Source: Vallitalea longa
GTDB lineage: Bacteria > Bacillota > Clostridia > Lachnospirales > Vallitaleaceae
Assembly (NCBI RefSeq): GCF_027923465.1
Contig: NZ_BRLB01000006.1
Location: 124,001-188,000 of the forward strand
Direction of reading: 5' to 3'
Length of the DNA: 64,000 nucleotides
In this document: one piece after another, positions 1 to 8,737 of the stretch
Layout: every line of letters begins with the position of its first letter
Position numbering within the stretch: position 1 is the stretch's first letter
Program-made: the position numbers and the translations under genes
Notes under the pieces: model-generated
The model's database searches: none
The model's input: the letters and a program-made list of their open reading frames with translations, nothing else
Told to the model about the DNA's origin: nothing

Positions 1-427
1 TATCTAATATGATGAATTCATCACTTCTTCCACCTAGTATGGCGTCTACTTCTACACCTAATTCTTTCATTTTCTTTAATTGAGGGTAGAGCGGTGCAAT
101 ACCAACACCTCCACCGATACCTAGAACTCTTTTTACTTTATGAAGAGGTGCTTCTTGACCTAGTGGACCAACGAAGTCTTCTATATAATCGCCCTCATTT
201 TTGAGACTTAATTTTTTTGTTGTGTAACCAACTACTTGATATATAATAGTTACTGTATCTTTTTCTCTATCATAATCTGCTATAGTTAGTGGAATACGTT
301 CACCTTCTTCATCAACTCTAAGGATGATAAATTGTCCAGGTTCACATTTTCTTGAAACAAATGGTGCTTCTATTTCCATAAGTTCAACTAAATCGTTTAA
401 TTTTCTTTTTGTTACAATTTTATACAT
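1..427 (-). CDS. nfnA: NfnA-like FAD/NAD(P)-binding reductase subunit (partial)
   Basis: This is the N-terminal ~142 residues of a ferredoxin:NADP reductase-type flavoprotein; the gene runs off the left edge. The protein starts MYKIVTKRKL behind GAGGTGGC. It has the flavin-binding stretch RIPLTIAD and the glycine-rich GIGGGVGIAPLYPQL, which in the family begins the NAD(P)-binding half. The small subunit of NADH-dependent ferredoxin:NADP oxidoreductase (NfnA, also called sulfide dehydrogenase SudB) and PyrK-like subunits share these motifs. The RxPLTIAD signature favours the NfnA/SudB type. In anaerobes this subunit pairs with a GltD-like NfnB for electron bifurcation between NADH, ferredoxin and NADPH. 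The partner would lie outside the window. Dihydroorotate dehydrogenase electron-transfer subunit is the main alternative. Confidence 0.8.
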   Translation of the reverse strand, partial: MYKIVTKRKLNDLVELMEIEAPFVSRKCEPGQFIILRVDEEGERIPLTIADYDREKDTVTIIYQVVGYTTKKLSLKNEGDYIEDFVGPLGQEAPLHKVKRVLGIGGGVGIAPLYPQLKKMKELGVEVDAILGGRSDEFIILD

Positions 428-556
428 TCTGCCACCTCATTATGTTATAGATTGTTAATTTATAAACACTTTGTTACATATTTAGTACTTATTAGAAAAA
501 TGACGTCTAAACAAAACTAGTGTAAATTTCTGCAAGAAATTGGAGAAATACTAGCA

Positions 557-585
557 TTGACATTCTACTAAGTTTTAGTTATCAT
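557..585 (+). promoter_or_regulatory. Sigma-A-type promoter for the AraC gene
   Basis: TTGACA (557-562), a 17-base spacer and TATCAT (580-585) form a near-consensus promoter facing the AraC gene that starts 113 bases downstream. It lies in the shared upstream region of two divergent genes. Confidence 0.6.
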
Positions 586-698
586 GTACTTATGGGAATA
601 TTATACTACGTTATTAAGAATAAAACTAACACTAATTTTGAAAAACTAACACTTTTTTGAGTATTATTGATAAAATTTTAACAAAAGTAGGTGAAATT

Positions 699-1550
699 AT
701 GTTAAATGTCTTTGATAAAAAACTAGAAATGATTGATGGATTCGAAACTGACTATGTTAAAATACTTTATTATGATTTACCCAAAAATTTTTCTGGGGAT
801 TATAAATCATATAATTATGCTCGATTTTGTACAATACTTAATGGCAGAAAACATGTGACACTAAATAATAACAAAAAATTTGTTTATACAAAAGATAATT
901 ATTTATTATTACCATCTAACTCAAAAGTTCATATGGACATAGATACTCATACTACAGCATTGGTTTTTGAATTAAATGACGAACTAGTCAATAATGTACT
1001 TAATAAGATTGATCTGAAAGATAATATGAAAGAAGTAGTTAGATCAACAACTAATAATTATTTTTTAGGTCAAAATAAATATAATATATCAGAAGATATT
1101 AATAATATTTTCGTTGCATCTAAGAGTAGGGACAATAATAATGAGTTCTTAATTGATTTGTATGCCCAAAAATTAGTGTTCGATTTGATAAAGAACAAAA
1201 CGACATATCAGATATTGAACGGTAATAATTCTCATCCTATAAATATAGCGGTAAAATATATTAATGAAAATATTAGAGATATGATTAACATTAAAGAATT
1301 AGCGAAAAGCCTTCACATGTCAGAATCTAATTTTTCTCATCTATTTAAAAAAGTTATGGGTATAAAACCTGTAGAATATATTAAGAACAAAAAATTGGAA
1401 TTAGCATTGGATTATTTAAGAAATGAAAGTGTAACAGATGTTGCATTTAATCTTGGTTACTCTAACATTTCATATTTCATTAGACTTTTTAAAGATAAGT
1501 ATAATATGACACCTAAGCAATATAAATTAACTTATTATGAAAAGCTGTAA
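699..1550 (+). CDS. AraC-family transcriptional regulator
   Basis: A 283-residue DNA-binding regulator. The C-terminal ~100 residues carry the two helix-turn-helix units of the AraC/XylS family: INIKELAKSLHMSESNFSHLFKK, then VTDVAFNLGYSNISYFIRLFK and the usual tail MTPKQYK. The N-terminal ~170 residues look like a divergent cupin-type sensor domain, with no recognisable ligand residues. The reading frame extends upstream to a TTG at 657, but no ribosome site precedes it. ATG 699 has AGGTGA four bases upstream and is preferred. The gene is divergent from nfnA and followed by the aldolase gene, which has its own promoter. The target is not evident. Confidence 0.88.
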   Translation: MLNVFDKKLEMIDGFETDYVKILYYDLPKNFSGDYKSYNYARFCTILNGRKHVTLNNNKKFVYTKDNYLLLPSNSKVHMDIDTHTTALVFELNDELVNNVLNKIDLKDNMKEVVRSTTNNYFLGQNKYNISEDINNIFVASKSRDNNNEFLIDLYAQKLVFDLIKNKTTYQILNGNNSHPINIAVKYINENIRDMINIKELAKSLHMSESNFSHLFKKVMGIKPVEYIKNKKLELALDYLRNESVTDVAFNLGYSNISYFIRLFKDKYNMTPKQYKLTYYEKL

Positions 1551-1611
1551 TAAAATTAGGGCATCAATAATACTATTTAGTGATATAATTAAAAAATATT
1601 TATCATTATCA

Positions 1612-1640
1612 TTGACGTATTATGAATAATGTCTTATTAT
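1612..1640 (+). promoter_or_regulatory. Promoter of the fructose-bisphosphate aldolase gene
   Basis: TTGACG (1612-1617), 17 bases, then TATTAT (1635-1640). The aldolase start codon lies 75 bases beyond, leaving a short untranslated leader. Confidence 0.6.
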
Positions 1641-1715
1641 GAATGTGTAACACTATAATAGGAGAATGCTTTGATTTATCAAAGTATCAATATAAATTTA
1701 TGAGGAGTGAATTTC

Positions 1716-2744
1716 ATGCCAGTAGTTGATTACAAAAATTATTGCAAAATGCTTGACAGAGCTTTAGAAAATAACTTTGCTTATCCAGCAGTTAACGTTT
1801 CTAATATTGAGACAGCTAACGGAGTTTTAGAAGCATTCGCTAAAGCAAAATCAGACGGAATTATTCAAGTATCCATAGGTGGAGGAAAACATGCATCAGG
1901 TATGGTTGCTAATAGTGCAATCGGTGCTATTTCTTTAGCAAATCATATTCACCTTATGGCTGAGAAATACGATATTAACATAGCTTTACACACAGACCAC
2001 TGTACAGCTGCTAATGTTGAGCCATTTATGAAACCTCTTATTGAAGAGACTAAAAAAAGAAGAGCACAGGGATTACCTAATCTATTCAACAGTCATATGT
2101 TTGATGGTTCAGATATTCCACTAGAAGAAAATATTAAAATTTCTAAAGAACTTATGGCTCTTTGTGCAGAGAATGAAATTATTCTTGAAGTAGAAGCAGG
2201 AGTAGTTGGTGGAGAAGAAGACGGTGTAAGTAATGAAGATGTATCAAAAGATAAACTTTACACAACTCCAGAAGACATGCTTATGTTTGAAGAAGCTTTA
2301 AAAGGTATGAATGGAAGATATATGTTAGCTGCAACATTCGGTAATGTACATGGTGTGTACAAACCAGGAAACGTTAAGCTTAAACCAGTTATACTAAAAG
2401 AAGGTCAAGATGCTTTAAAAGCTAAATATGGAAAAGATGCTAACTATTGTTTAGTATTCCATGGTGGTTCAGGTTCAACAAAAGCAGAAATAGAAGAAAC
2501 TCTTGAATATGGAGTTGTAAAAATGAATATTGACACAGATACTCAATATGCATTTACTAGACCTATTGTTGAGCATATGTTTAAACATTATGACGAAGTA
2601 CTTAAGGTTGAGGGTGAAGTAGGGAATAAAAAAGCTTATGATCCAAGAGCTTATTTGAAAAAAGCACAAGCTGGTATAGCTGATAGAGTTATTGAAGCAT
2701 GTAATGTACTAAAATCAAGCGGTCAAACAATGGGTAGACAATAA
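1716..2744 (+). CDS. fba: Class II fructose-bisphosphate aldolase
   Basis: Zinc-dependent cleavage of fructose 1,6-bisphosphate to dihydroxyacetone phosphate and glyceraldehyde 3-phosphate in central glycolysis and gluconeogenesis. The 342-residue protein has the class II signatures: ALHTDHC with the catalytic Asp and a zinc His, the acidic EVEAGVVGGEEDGV stretch, TFGNVHGVYKPGNVKL with the second zinc His, FHGGSGS, and KMNIDTDTQYAFTRP. The insertion pattern and length match the longer class IIA form (E. coli FbaA or mycobacterial Fba), not the ~285-residue GatY/IIB form. ATG 1716 follows GAGGAG by 8 bases; a GTG nine bases upstream overlaps the ribosome site and is unlikely. The gene is monocistronic, with its own promoter and a strong terminator. 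Confidence 0.96.
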   Translation: MPVVDYKNYCKMLDRALENNFAYPAVNVSNIETANGVLEAFAKAKSDGIIQVSIGGGKHASGMVANSAIGAISLANHIHLMAEKYDINIALHTDHCTAANVEPFMKPLIEETKKRRAQGLPNLFNSHMFDGSDIPLEENIKISKELMALCAENEIILEVEAGVVGGEEDGVSNEDVSKDKLYTTPEDMLMFEEALKGMNGRYMLAATFGNVHGVYKPGNVKLKPVILKEGQDALKAKYGKDANYCLVFHGGSGSTKAEIEETLEYGVVKMNIDTDTQYAFTRPIVEHMFKHYDEVLKVEGEVGNKKAYDPRAYLKKAQAGIADRVIEACNVLKSSGQTMGRQ

Positions 2745-2761
2745 TAACATATAAATGAATA

Positions 2762-2801
2762 AAAGCTTATCTTATTTGCTTATAAGATAAGCTTTATTTT
2801 T
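2762..2801 (+). terminator. Rho-independent terminator of fba
   Basis: A perfect 14-bp stem, AAAGCTTATCTTAT (2762-2775) with its complement (2782-2795), has a 6-base loop and is followed by an AT/T-rich tract. The rest of the gap up to 3031 is AT-rich with no other clear feature. Confidence 0.85.
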
Positions 2802-3031
2802 TATTAAATGTAAAGTGATACTTTCTATTTTTCTTGAAATCTTCTATGAGTCTTAATCTTTTAGTCAAAATTAAAAAAAAGTAAAATAAATGATATCGAA
2901 TATCAAAATTTGTGTTATAATAATAAATTATATATACAATATATAAAATACAAATAACAGTATATTATTATGTTAATAGTATTTGGCTATACCTATTAAT
3001 ATAATCAATTTATAAGGAAGGATTTATTATT

Positions 3032-4141
3032 ATGAAAAATTTAAGTAAGATTGTAACTATATTGTTAACTCTTGTACTTATATCAACTTTATTCGTTGGT
3101 TGTAAGTCTAGTAAAAAAGATGTAGAGAATGATAAGTATAATCAAGAGCAAGAAAAAGGTGAAGTAGAAGATGACAAATCAAAAGATGATGCAGATAAAG
3201 AAGGTACTGACAAAGAAACAGATACAAGTGAGAATGATAAAGAAGCTACAGTTATAAAAGTTGCGGCTTTAAAAGGGCCTACAGGAATGGGTATGGCAAA
3301 ATTAATGGATGATGTAGATTCTGGTGAATCAGCACTAAAATGTGAATTTACTTTAAGTGGTGCTCCAGATGAATTAACAGGAAAAATAATCAGTAATGAA
3401 GTTGACTTAGCGTGTGTACCAACAAACCTAGCATCAGTACTATATAATAAATCAAAGGGTCAAATAAAACTAGCAGCAGTTAATACACTAGGCGTATTAT
3501 ATGTCATGGAAGTTGGGGATGAGATTAAAAGTGTAGAAGACTTGAAAGGTAAAGAAATCTATACTAGTGGTAAAGGTTTAGTTCCAGATTATATATTGCA
3601 ATACATATTAAAGGAAAACAATCTTGACCCTGAAAAAGATGTTACTCTTAATTACACTATGCAACATGCAGAAGTTGCTACAACTGTTATATCAGGAGAT
3701 AATAAATTAGCTATGTTACCACAACCTTTTGTTACTACAGTTTCTATGAAAAACAAAGATGCAAGGATAGCACTTGATATAACTGAAGAATGGAAAAAAA
3801 TTCAAGGAGAAGATAGTCCTTTAGCTATGGGATGTATCATTGTCAATTCAGAATTTGCGGCTAATAATAAAGAATTGGTTGCTGATTTCTTAGAAGAGTA
3901 CAAGCAGTCAGTAGAGTGGGTTAATGCTAACGCTGAAGAAGCTGGAAAAGTAATAGAGAATCAAGGCATTATTAATAACGCTAAGATTGCAGAAACTGCT
4001 ATACCTAATAGTAACATTGTTTTCATAACTGCTGAAGATGCAAAAGAGACTCTACAAAATTTATATGAAATATTATTTGAGTTTAATCCAACATCTGTAG
4101 GAGGAAAATTACCTGATGGAGACTTCTATTACAAAGAATAG
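3032..4141 (+). CDS. ABC transporter substrate-binding lipoprotein, SsuA/TauA/NMT1-like
   Basis: A 369-residue lipoprotein that should capture a small organic solute outside the membrane for the permease and ATPase encoded next. The signal peptide ends in the lipobox LFVGC (lipidated Cys24). A Lys/Glu/Asp-rich tether covers about residues 25-75. The binding domain has the NMT1/SsuA-like order: VAALKGPTGMGMAKL, a ...VDLACVPTNLASVL region and KSVEDLKGKEIYTSGKG. Members of this family bind sulfonates, nitrate, thiamine-pyrimidine precursors and similar compounds, so the substrate cannot be named. The permease gene begins inside this gene's last codons, so the three form one operon. Confidence 0.9.
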   Translation: MKNLSKIVTILLTLVLISTLFVGCKSSKKDVENDKYNQEQEKGEVEDDKSKDDADKEGTDKETDTSENDKEATVIKVAALKGPTGMGMAKLMDDVDSGESALKCEFTLSGAPDELTGKIISNEVDLACVPTNLASVLYNKSKGQIKLAAVNTLGVLYVMEVGDEIKSVEDLKGKEIYTSGKGLVPDYILQYILKENNLDPEKDVTLNYTMQHAEVATTVISGDNKLAMLPQPFVTTVSMKNKDARIALDITEEWKKIQGEDSPLAMGCIIVNSEFAANNKELVADFLEEYKQSVEWVNANAEEAGKVIENQGIINNAKIAETAIPNSNIVFITAEDAKETLQNLYEILFEFNPTSVGGKLPDGDFYYKE

Positions 4142-4883
4142 ACGAATAGTATATAAGATTATAGCATTTATTTTTTGGATATTAGTATGGGAGATTATCG
4201 CTTTACTTATTAATAAGGAGATATATCTTCCTACTCCTTATAATACATTTAAGGTATTAGTGAGTGAAATTAAGACAGCAATGTTTTGGCAGACAGTCTT
4301 TTCTACTATTTTTAGAGTTGCCATTGGCTTTTTTATAGCTTGTATAATAGGAATAATCTTTGGAATAATATGTGGTGTTAATAAATTTATATATGAAATT
4401 CTTAATTTGATAATAGTTGCAGTTAAATCAACACCAGTTATGTCATTCATACTTATAGCTGTAATATGGTTTAAATCGGATAATGTACCAATATTCATAT
4501 GTTTTTTGATGTGTTTCCCAATCATATGGACTTCAGTTGTTGGTGGTATCAATAATATTGATAAAAGATTAATTGATATGGCATATGTCTATAAAGTAGA
4601 TAAAAAATATATAGTAAAAGATATTTATATACCTTCAATTGTTCCTTATATAACAACTGCAATGATAACATCATTAGGTCTAGGCTGGAAAGTTACAGTT
4701 GCAGCAGAAGTATTGAGTAGCCCGAAATTCTCAATAGGAACTAAATTATATGATGCAAAAGTCTATGTTGAATCTGAGCAATTATTTGCTTGGACTATAG
4801 TTGTTATTGCCTTAAGTTTAATTTTAGAATATATATTTAAATATTTGCTTAGAAAAATACTACCAGTACGTATACAAAAGTAG
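4116..4883 (+). CDS. ABC transporter permease, SsuC/TauC-like
   Basis: A 255-residue integral membrane subunit with about six hydrophobic segments and the binding-protein-dependent permease domain. The coupling region near residue 155 (DKRLIDMAYVYKVDKKYIVK, followed by IYIPSIVPYI) corresponds to the EAA loop that docks on the ATPase. The start at ATG 4116 overlaps the end of the binding-protein gene by 26 bases. It uses the AGGAGG at 4099-4104, which lies inside that gene, suggesting translational coupling. As the middle gene of the operon it forms the pore, with two copies per transporter expected. Confidence 0.9.
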   Translation: METSITKNRRIVYKIIAFIFWILVWEIIALLINKEIYLPTPYNTFKVLVSEIKTAMFWQTVFSTIFRVAIGFFIACIIGIIFGIICGVNKFIYEILNLIIVAVKSTPVMSFILIAVIWFKSDNVPIFICFLMCFPIIWTSVVGGINNIDKRLIDMAYVYKVDKKYIVKDIYIPSIVPYITTAMITSLGLGWKVTVAAEVLSSPKFSIGTKLYDAKVYVESEQLFAWTIVVIALSLILEYIFKYLLRKILPVRIQK

Positions 4884-4888
4884 GTGTT

Positions 4889-5587
4889 ATGATGATCAGA
4901 CTAAAAAATATTAGCAAGGCATTTGATGATTTGGTTATATTCAAAGATTTCAATATGGATATTGAAAAAGGTAAAATCATTTGTTTTTTAGGAGCATCTG
5001 GATGTGGAAAAACAACACTTCTCAATATTATTTCAGGAACTCTAGAATATGATATAGGATCTATTGAGGGGACTAGTGATAATGTATCCTACATTTTTCA
5101 AGATACTAGATTATTACCTTGGGCGACTATTGAAGATAATATAACATTTGTATTAAAGAGTAATAATGAAATAGATGCTAAGAAGTTGGCGAAGAAATAT
5201 ATAGATATAGTTAAACTCACTCAATTTTGTAAGTATTATCCAAAGCAATTAAGCGGTGGTATGAAACAAAGAGTTTCAATAGCAAGAGCATTCGCTTATA
5301 AGGCAGAAATGCTTCTTATGGATGAGCCATTTCAAGGTTTGGATTATGATTTGAAAATAGAGTTGATAAATGCTTTTTTAGAATTGTGGGAGGAAGACAA
5401 CAGAACAGTTGTATTTGTAACACATGATATAGATGAAGCATTATTATTAGCGGATAAGATATATATATTAGAAGGTAGGCCAGCAAAAATAAAGAAGGAA
5501 TTATCAATTGATATTCCTAAGAGGGATAGAATGGTTAAAAAGGAGTCATTGGATAACTATAGAGAGATGATAACCAAAATAGATTAA
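4889..5587 (+). CDS. ABC transporter ATP-binding protein, SsuB/TauB-like
   Basis: A 232-residue ATPase that powers the importer encoded just upstream. It shows Walker A GASGCGKTT, the Q-loop in YIFQDTRLLPW, the ABC signature LSGGMKQR, Walker B MLLMDEP and the switch histidine in VFVTHDIDEAL. The QDTRLLPW variant is typical of the nitrate/sulfonate/taurine-class ATPases and agrees with the class of the binding protein. Two adjacent ATG codons (4889 and 4892) follow TAGGTG, so the exact first Met is uncertain by one codon. It starts six bases after the permease stop, completing a three-gene operon. Confidence 0.93.
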   Translation: MMIRLKNISKAFDDLVIFKDFNMDIEKGKIICFLGASGCGKTTLLNIISGTLEYDIGSIEGTSDNVSYIFQDTRLLPWATIEDNITFVLKSNNEIDAKKLAKKYIDIVKLTQFCKYYPKQLSGGMKQRVSIARAFAYKAEMLLMDEPFQGLDYDLKIELINAFLELWEEDNRTVVFVTHDIDEALLLADKIYILEGRPAKIKKELSIDIPKRDRMVKKESLDNYREMITKID

Positions 5588-5685
5588 GTAAGCAATGGTT
5601 ATTACAATCAATTTAGCTATCGGATATTCTTAACTCTTAAATGTCATTTGTTTATAAGTATAGATAGTATATCGGAGGAACTTAA

Positions 5686-7458
5686 TTGAATTGTAAGAAG
5701 TTTAGGTTAGAAGAAAAATATAAAAGTACATTTACAAGTTTTAAAAGAAATTTCTGGTCTTTTATAAAATATCAGATAGTTGCAAAAGTGTTGGTTACAA
5801 TTGTTCTTATTCCAATATTCAAAGAACTATTCAAACTTATTTTAAAGAGTAAAGGGTTAAGTATACTTCTGAATGGAGTAATACTTAAATTTGTTTTATC
5901 TCCTCAAGGTTTTATAAGTGCTATTTTAATTACTATATTTGCAACATTAGTTCTACTAATAGAATATGGTGGAATAATAATTATTAGTTATGAAGCTTCT
6001 AGTAATAAACATCCAAGCACACTTTTTAATGTATTGAAGTTAAGCATTAAGAGATTTAAGAATCTTTTGGGTTTTGGTGGATTAACTATACTGACATATG
6101 TAGTAATCATTTTTCCATGGTTGGATATGGGATATCATACTAGTCTATTAACTTCTTTACAGATACCCAATTTTATTAGAGCATATATCAACAATAATCA
6201 ATTTTTATATGTTACTATGAAAATAGGTACAGTAATAGTATTCATATTATCCATAGGCTTTATATTTTCTATGGAAATAATTATGTTAGAAAATAAGTCG
6301 GCTTTACAGGCTATGAAAAAAAGTTTTCATTTGGTTAAGAACAATTTTAAATTAGTAATAAAAAGTTTTGTGATTACTATAGTATTGATGATAGTAGTCA
6401 GTTTAGGTATTTTCGGTAGTATTGCAATATCATTTCCTATGATTTCATTAGATAATTCTGTTACCAATATTCTTATTAATGGAGTAGTTCTATTTCTGGG
6501 GCTTTTTCTTTATTTGATAAGTTTTTTGATCATACCATATATAATTCATCATTTTACTTGTCTATATTTAAGTGTAAATAGTTCACCTATAGATTTATCA
6601 ATAAAAACTAAAGTAACAAAATTATCCATAATAGATAAGGTATTCAATAACAAAAAAGCCATTAAAATTTTGATAACTTTATCGTTCTGTGTAGTATTAG
6701 TAATAACAAAATACATTCTAGCAGATTTAGCAAGTACGCATTACCATGTAGAAGTGACTGCACATAGGGGAAGTTCAATAGAAGCTCCAGAAAATACATT
6801 ATCAGCTATAGGTAAAGCCATTGAAAACAAAGCCGATTTTGTAGAAATAGATGTACAAGAAACAAAAGATGGTGTAGTAGTAGTTTACCATGATAAAAGT
6901 CTCAAAAGAATCACTGGATCTAATAAAAAATTATATAATACCAATTATGATGAGATTAAACAACTAGATGCAGGGAGTTGGTTTGGTAAAGAATTTAAAG
7001 GTGAGAAGATTCCTACTCTAAAAGAAGTAATAGATTATTCAAGAGGGAAAATTTCATTAAACATCGAGTTGAAGCAAAGAGGAAAAGGTAGAGATTTAGT
7101 CAAAAAAGTGGTAGAAATCATTAATAATAAAAAAATAGTAGATTCTTGTGTTGTAACATCACTAGATTATGACTTATTAAAACAAGTTGAAAGGTTAAAT
7201 AGTAATATAAAAACTGGCTATATAATGTTTGTAGCTATAGGTGATATAAACAGTATTAAAGATGTGGATTTTTATAGTATTGAAGAAAGTTATTTAGATG
7301 AGAATTTCGTTCTAAAAGCACATTTAATCAATAGGGATGTACATGTATGGACAGTAAATGAAACTGAAAAGATGAAGGAATTTATTGAAATGGGTGTAGA
7401 TAATATCATAACTGATTATGATAAGCAATTAGTAAAAGTGCTAAAAGCATATAATTAG
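5686..7458 (+). CDS. Membrane-anchored glycerophosphodiester phosphodiesterase
   Basis: A 590-residue two-part protein. Residues 1 to about 345 are a multi-helix membrane domain (about eight hydrophobic segments) of the type found attached to Gram-positive GDPDs. Residues from about 355 onward are the catalytic TIM barrel: TAHRGSSIEAPENTL with catalytic His360, FVEIDVQETKDGVVVVYHD with metal-binding Glu and Asp and the second His, and a late VHVWTVNE segment. It should hydrolyse glycerophosphodiesters, from phospholipid or lipoteichoic acid turnover, to glycerol 3-phosphate and an alcohol. The start is a TTG at 5686 chosen because GGAGGA sits 6-7 bases upstream; no in-frame ATG is nearby. It follows the ABC operon by about 100 bases. 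Confidence 0.92.
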   Translation: MNCKKFRLEEKYKSTFTSFKRNFWSFIKYQIVAKVLVTIVLIPIFKELFKLILKSKGLSILLNGVILKFVLSPQGFISAILITIFATLVLLIEYGGIIIISYEASSNKHPSTLFNVLKLSIKRFKNLLGFGGLTILTYVVIIFPWLDMGYHTSLLTSLQIPNFIRAYINNNQFLYVTMKIGTVIVFILSIGFIFSMEIIMLENKSALQAMKKSFHLVKNNFKLVIKSFVITIVLMIVVSLGIFGSIAISFPMISLDNSVTNILINGVVLFLGLFLYLISFLIIPYIIHHFTCLYLSVNSSPIDLSIKTKVTKLSIIDKVFNNKKAIKILITLSFCVVLVITKYILADLASTHYHVEVTAHRGSSIEAPENTLSAIGKAIENKADFVEIDVQETKDGVVVVYHDKSLKRITGSNKKLYNTNYDEIKQLDAGSWFGKEFKGEKIPTLKEVIDYSRGKISLNIELKQRGKGRDLVKKVVEIINNKKIVDSCVVTSLDYDLLKQVERLNSNIKTGYIMFVAIGDINSIKDVDFYSIEESYLDENFVLKAHLINRDVHVWTVNETEKMKEFIEMGVDNIITDYDKQLVKVLKAYN

Positions 7459-7481
7459 CTGTTATAATCCTTTATTTATTG

Positions 7482-7650
7482 GTGGAAAAGTTGAGTTGAT
7501 TATTAGTAGTTATTCCATATATTAAGTAGTATATTATGTTTTTGTGTTATTTTTATGTTAAATATTTTTATCAAATGACGATATATATATAAGATACAAC
7601 TTAATCACTATAGAATATATTAGTTATATAAGATAGTGGAAAAGTTGAGT
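7482..7650 (+). repeat. 15-bp direct repeat pair upstream of the coiled-coil gene
   Basis: GTGGAAAAGTTGAGT occurs at 7482-7496 and again at 7636-7650 with 139 AT-rich bases between. It could be a duplicated regulatory site or chance in AT-rich DNA. Only the sequence identity is seen; the function is unknown. Confidence 0.4.
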
Positions 7651-7686
7651 GATAACATAAAATTTAAGATACTAAGAGGTGGAAGT

Positions 7687-8505
7687 ATGAATATTAATTT
7701 GAATAATAGTAATAGTGTTAATACATATTTTAATAATAATACTAATAATAATGCTATTACTAATAATGCTAATGGTAAAAAAAATACTCTTGTTTCCAAA
7801 TTACAAAAGCAAATGACAGCGATAGATAAAAATATTGCTGGTGTTCGAGAAAATGAAAAGTTATCTGCTTACGATAAAAAAGAAAAGATTAAGCAACTAG
7901 AGGAACAGAAACAAGAATTGCTTGAAAGAATCAACGAAGAAAAAATTAAAGAAAAAATGAATGAGACAGAAAAGAAAATTGAAGAAGCAGAAGAAATTGA
8001 AGAAAAAAGAAGAGAGAAAGAGAAAAGGCCAGCTACTCCTTTAGAAGAAATTAAAGCTGAACTAGGAATAGAAGTATCTTCTAAAAATATGATAAAAGCT
8101 TCAAGATCATTGGATGTAGCTAACAATAAGTTAAAAATAGCATCAGACCTCAGACAAGAAGCTAAGGTATTACAGGTAGAGTATGAGACTGACATAGGTA
8201 GAGGACAAAGTGTAGGATTGTCAGATTATAGAGTCAAAAGGGTAGCCAAACTACGTTCTAGGGCTGATAAAGTACAGAATGAAGCAATGGAAACTCTAGG
8301 AAAGACTAACAAGATAATCAAAGAGACAAGAGAGTCATTAGAAAAGGTAAAAGATAAAAACGAAGAGATAAATAATAAAGTAGAAGAAGATAAAAAATTA
8401 GAAGAAAATAAAAATGAAAAAATGATTTCTACTAGCGATAATAAAGGAAGTATAGATCAAAGAAAGCAAAATCCTATAGGTAAAAATGTTGATGTGAAAT
8501 TATAA
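7687..8505 (+). CDS. Asn-rich, coiled-coil cytosolic protein of unknown function
   Basis: A 272-residue protein with no signal peptide or membrane segment. Residues 1-30 are strongly Asn/Thr/Ser-rich (NSNSVNTYFNNNTNNN). From about residue 35 it is highly charged and heptad-like: LQKQMTAIDKNIAGVRENEK, then a long Glu/Lys helix (EKKIEEAEEIEEKRREKEKR) and further helices to about residue 250. The LQKQ...NEKLS..EKKEKI..LEEQ pattern recalls FlxA-like helical proteins, but that similarity is weak. ATG 7687 has AGAGGTGG upstream; an in-frame ATG-less extension to 7636 lacks a ribosome site. The gene stands alone with a good terminator. Its function cannot be assigned. Confidence 0.75.
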   Translation: MNINLNNSNSVNTYFNNNTNNNAITNNANGKKNTLVSKLQKQMTAIDKNIAGVRENEKLSAYDKKEKIKQLEEQKQELLERINEEKIKEKMNETEKKIEEAEEIEEKRREKEKRPATPLEEIKAELGIEVSSKNMIKASRSLDVANNKLKIASDLRQEAKVLQVEYETDIGRGQSVGLSDYRVKRVAKLRSRADKVQNEAMETLGKTNKIIKETRESLEKVKDKNEEINNKVEEDKKLEENKNEKMISTSDNKGSIDQRKQNPIGKNVDVKL

Positions 8506-8510
8506 TAAAC

Positions 8511-8549
8511 AAAAGCAAAGATATTTAAAAAAGATGTCTTTGCTTTTTT
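8511..8549 (+). terminator. Rho-independent terminator
   Basis: AAAAGCAAAGA (8511-8521) pairs with TCTTTGCTTTT (8537-8547), extended by G-U pairs, and runs into a T tract. It ends the coiled-coil gene. Confidence 0.85.
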
Positions 8550-8637
8550 ATTATCTATAAATCCGGACAATATGTCGAATAAAGTTAATAAATGTCAAAA
8601 TATAAGTTTAATAAAACTTAAATAAAGTATCAAATTA

Positions 8638-8666
8638 TTGATATATATTAGAATTAGGGTTATAAT
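8638..8666 (+). promoter_or_regulatory. Promoter of the LysM-nucleotidase gene
   Basis: TTGATA (8638-8643), 17 bases, TATAAT (8661-8666). A perfect 10-bp palindrome GATAGCTATC (8679-8688) lies just downstream, near the expected transcript start, and could be an operator. Confidence 0.6.
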
Positions 8667-8737
8667 TAAATGGATGGCGATAGCTATCAAAAGTTATGTG
8701 TGTTCCAATAATCAAAATACTGAAGGAGTGATTTTTA

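Noticed and set aside
657-698. Upstream TTG start for the first AraC gene
   Set aside because: No ribosome site precedes it, whereas ATG 699 has AGGTGA just upstream.
7869-8195. 108-residue Ser/Phe-rich minus-strand open frame
   Set aside because: Complement of the Glu/Lys-rich coiled-coil sequence; composition is explained by that.
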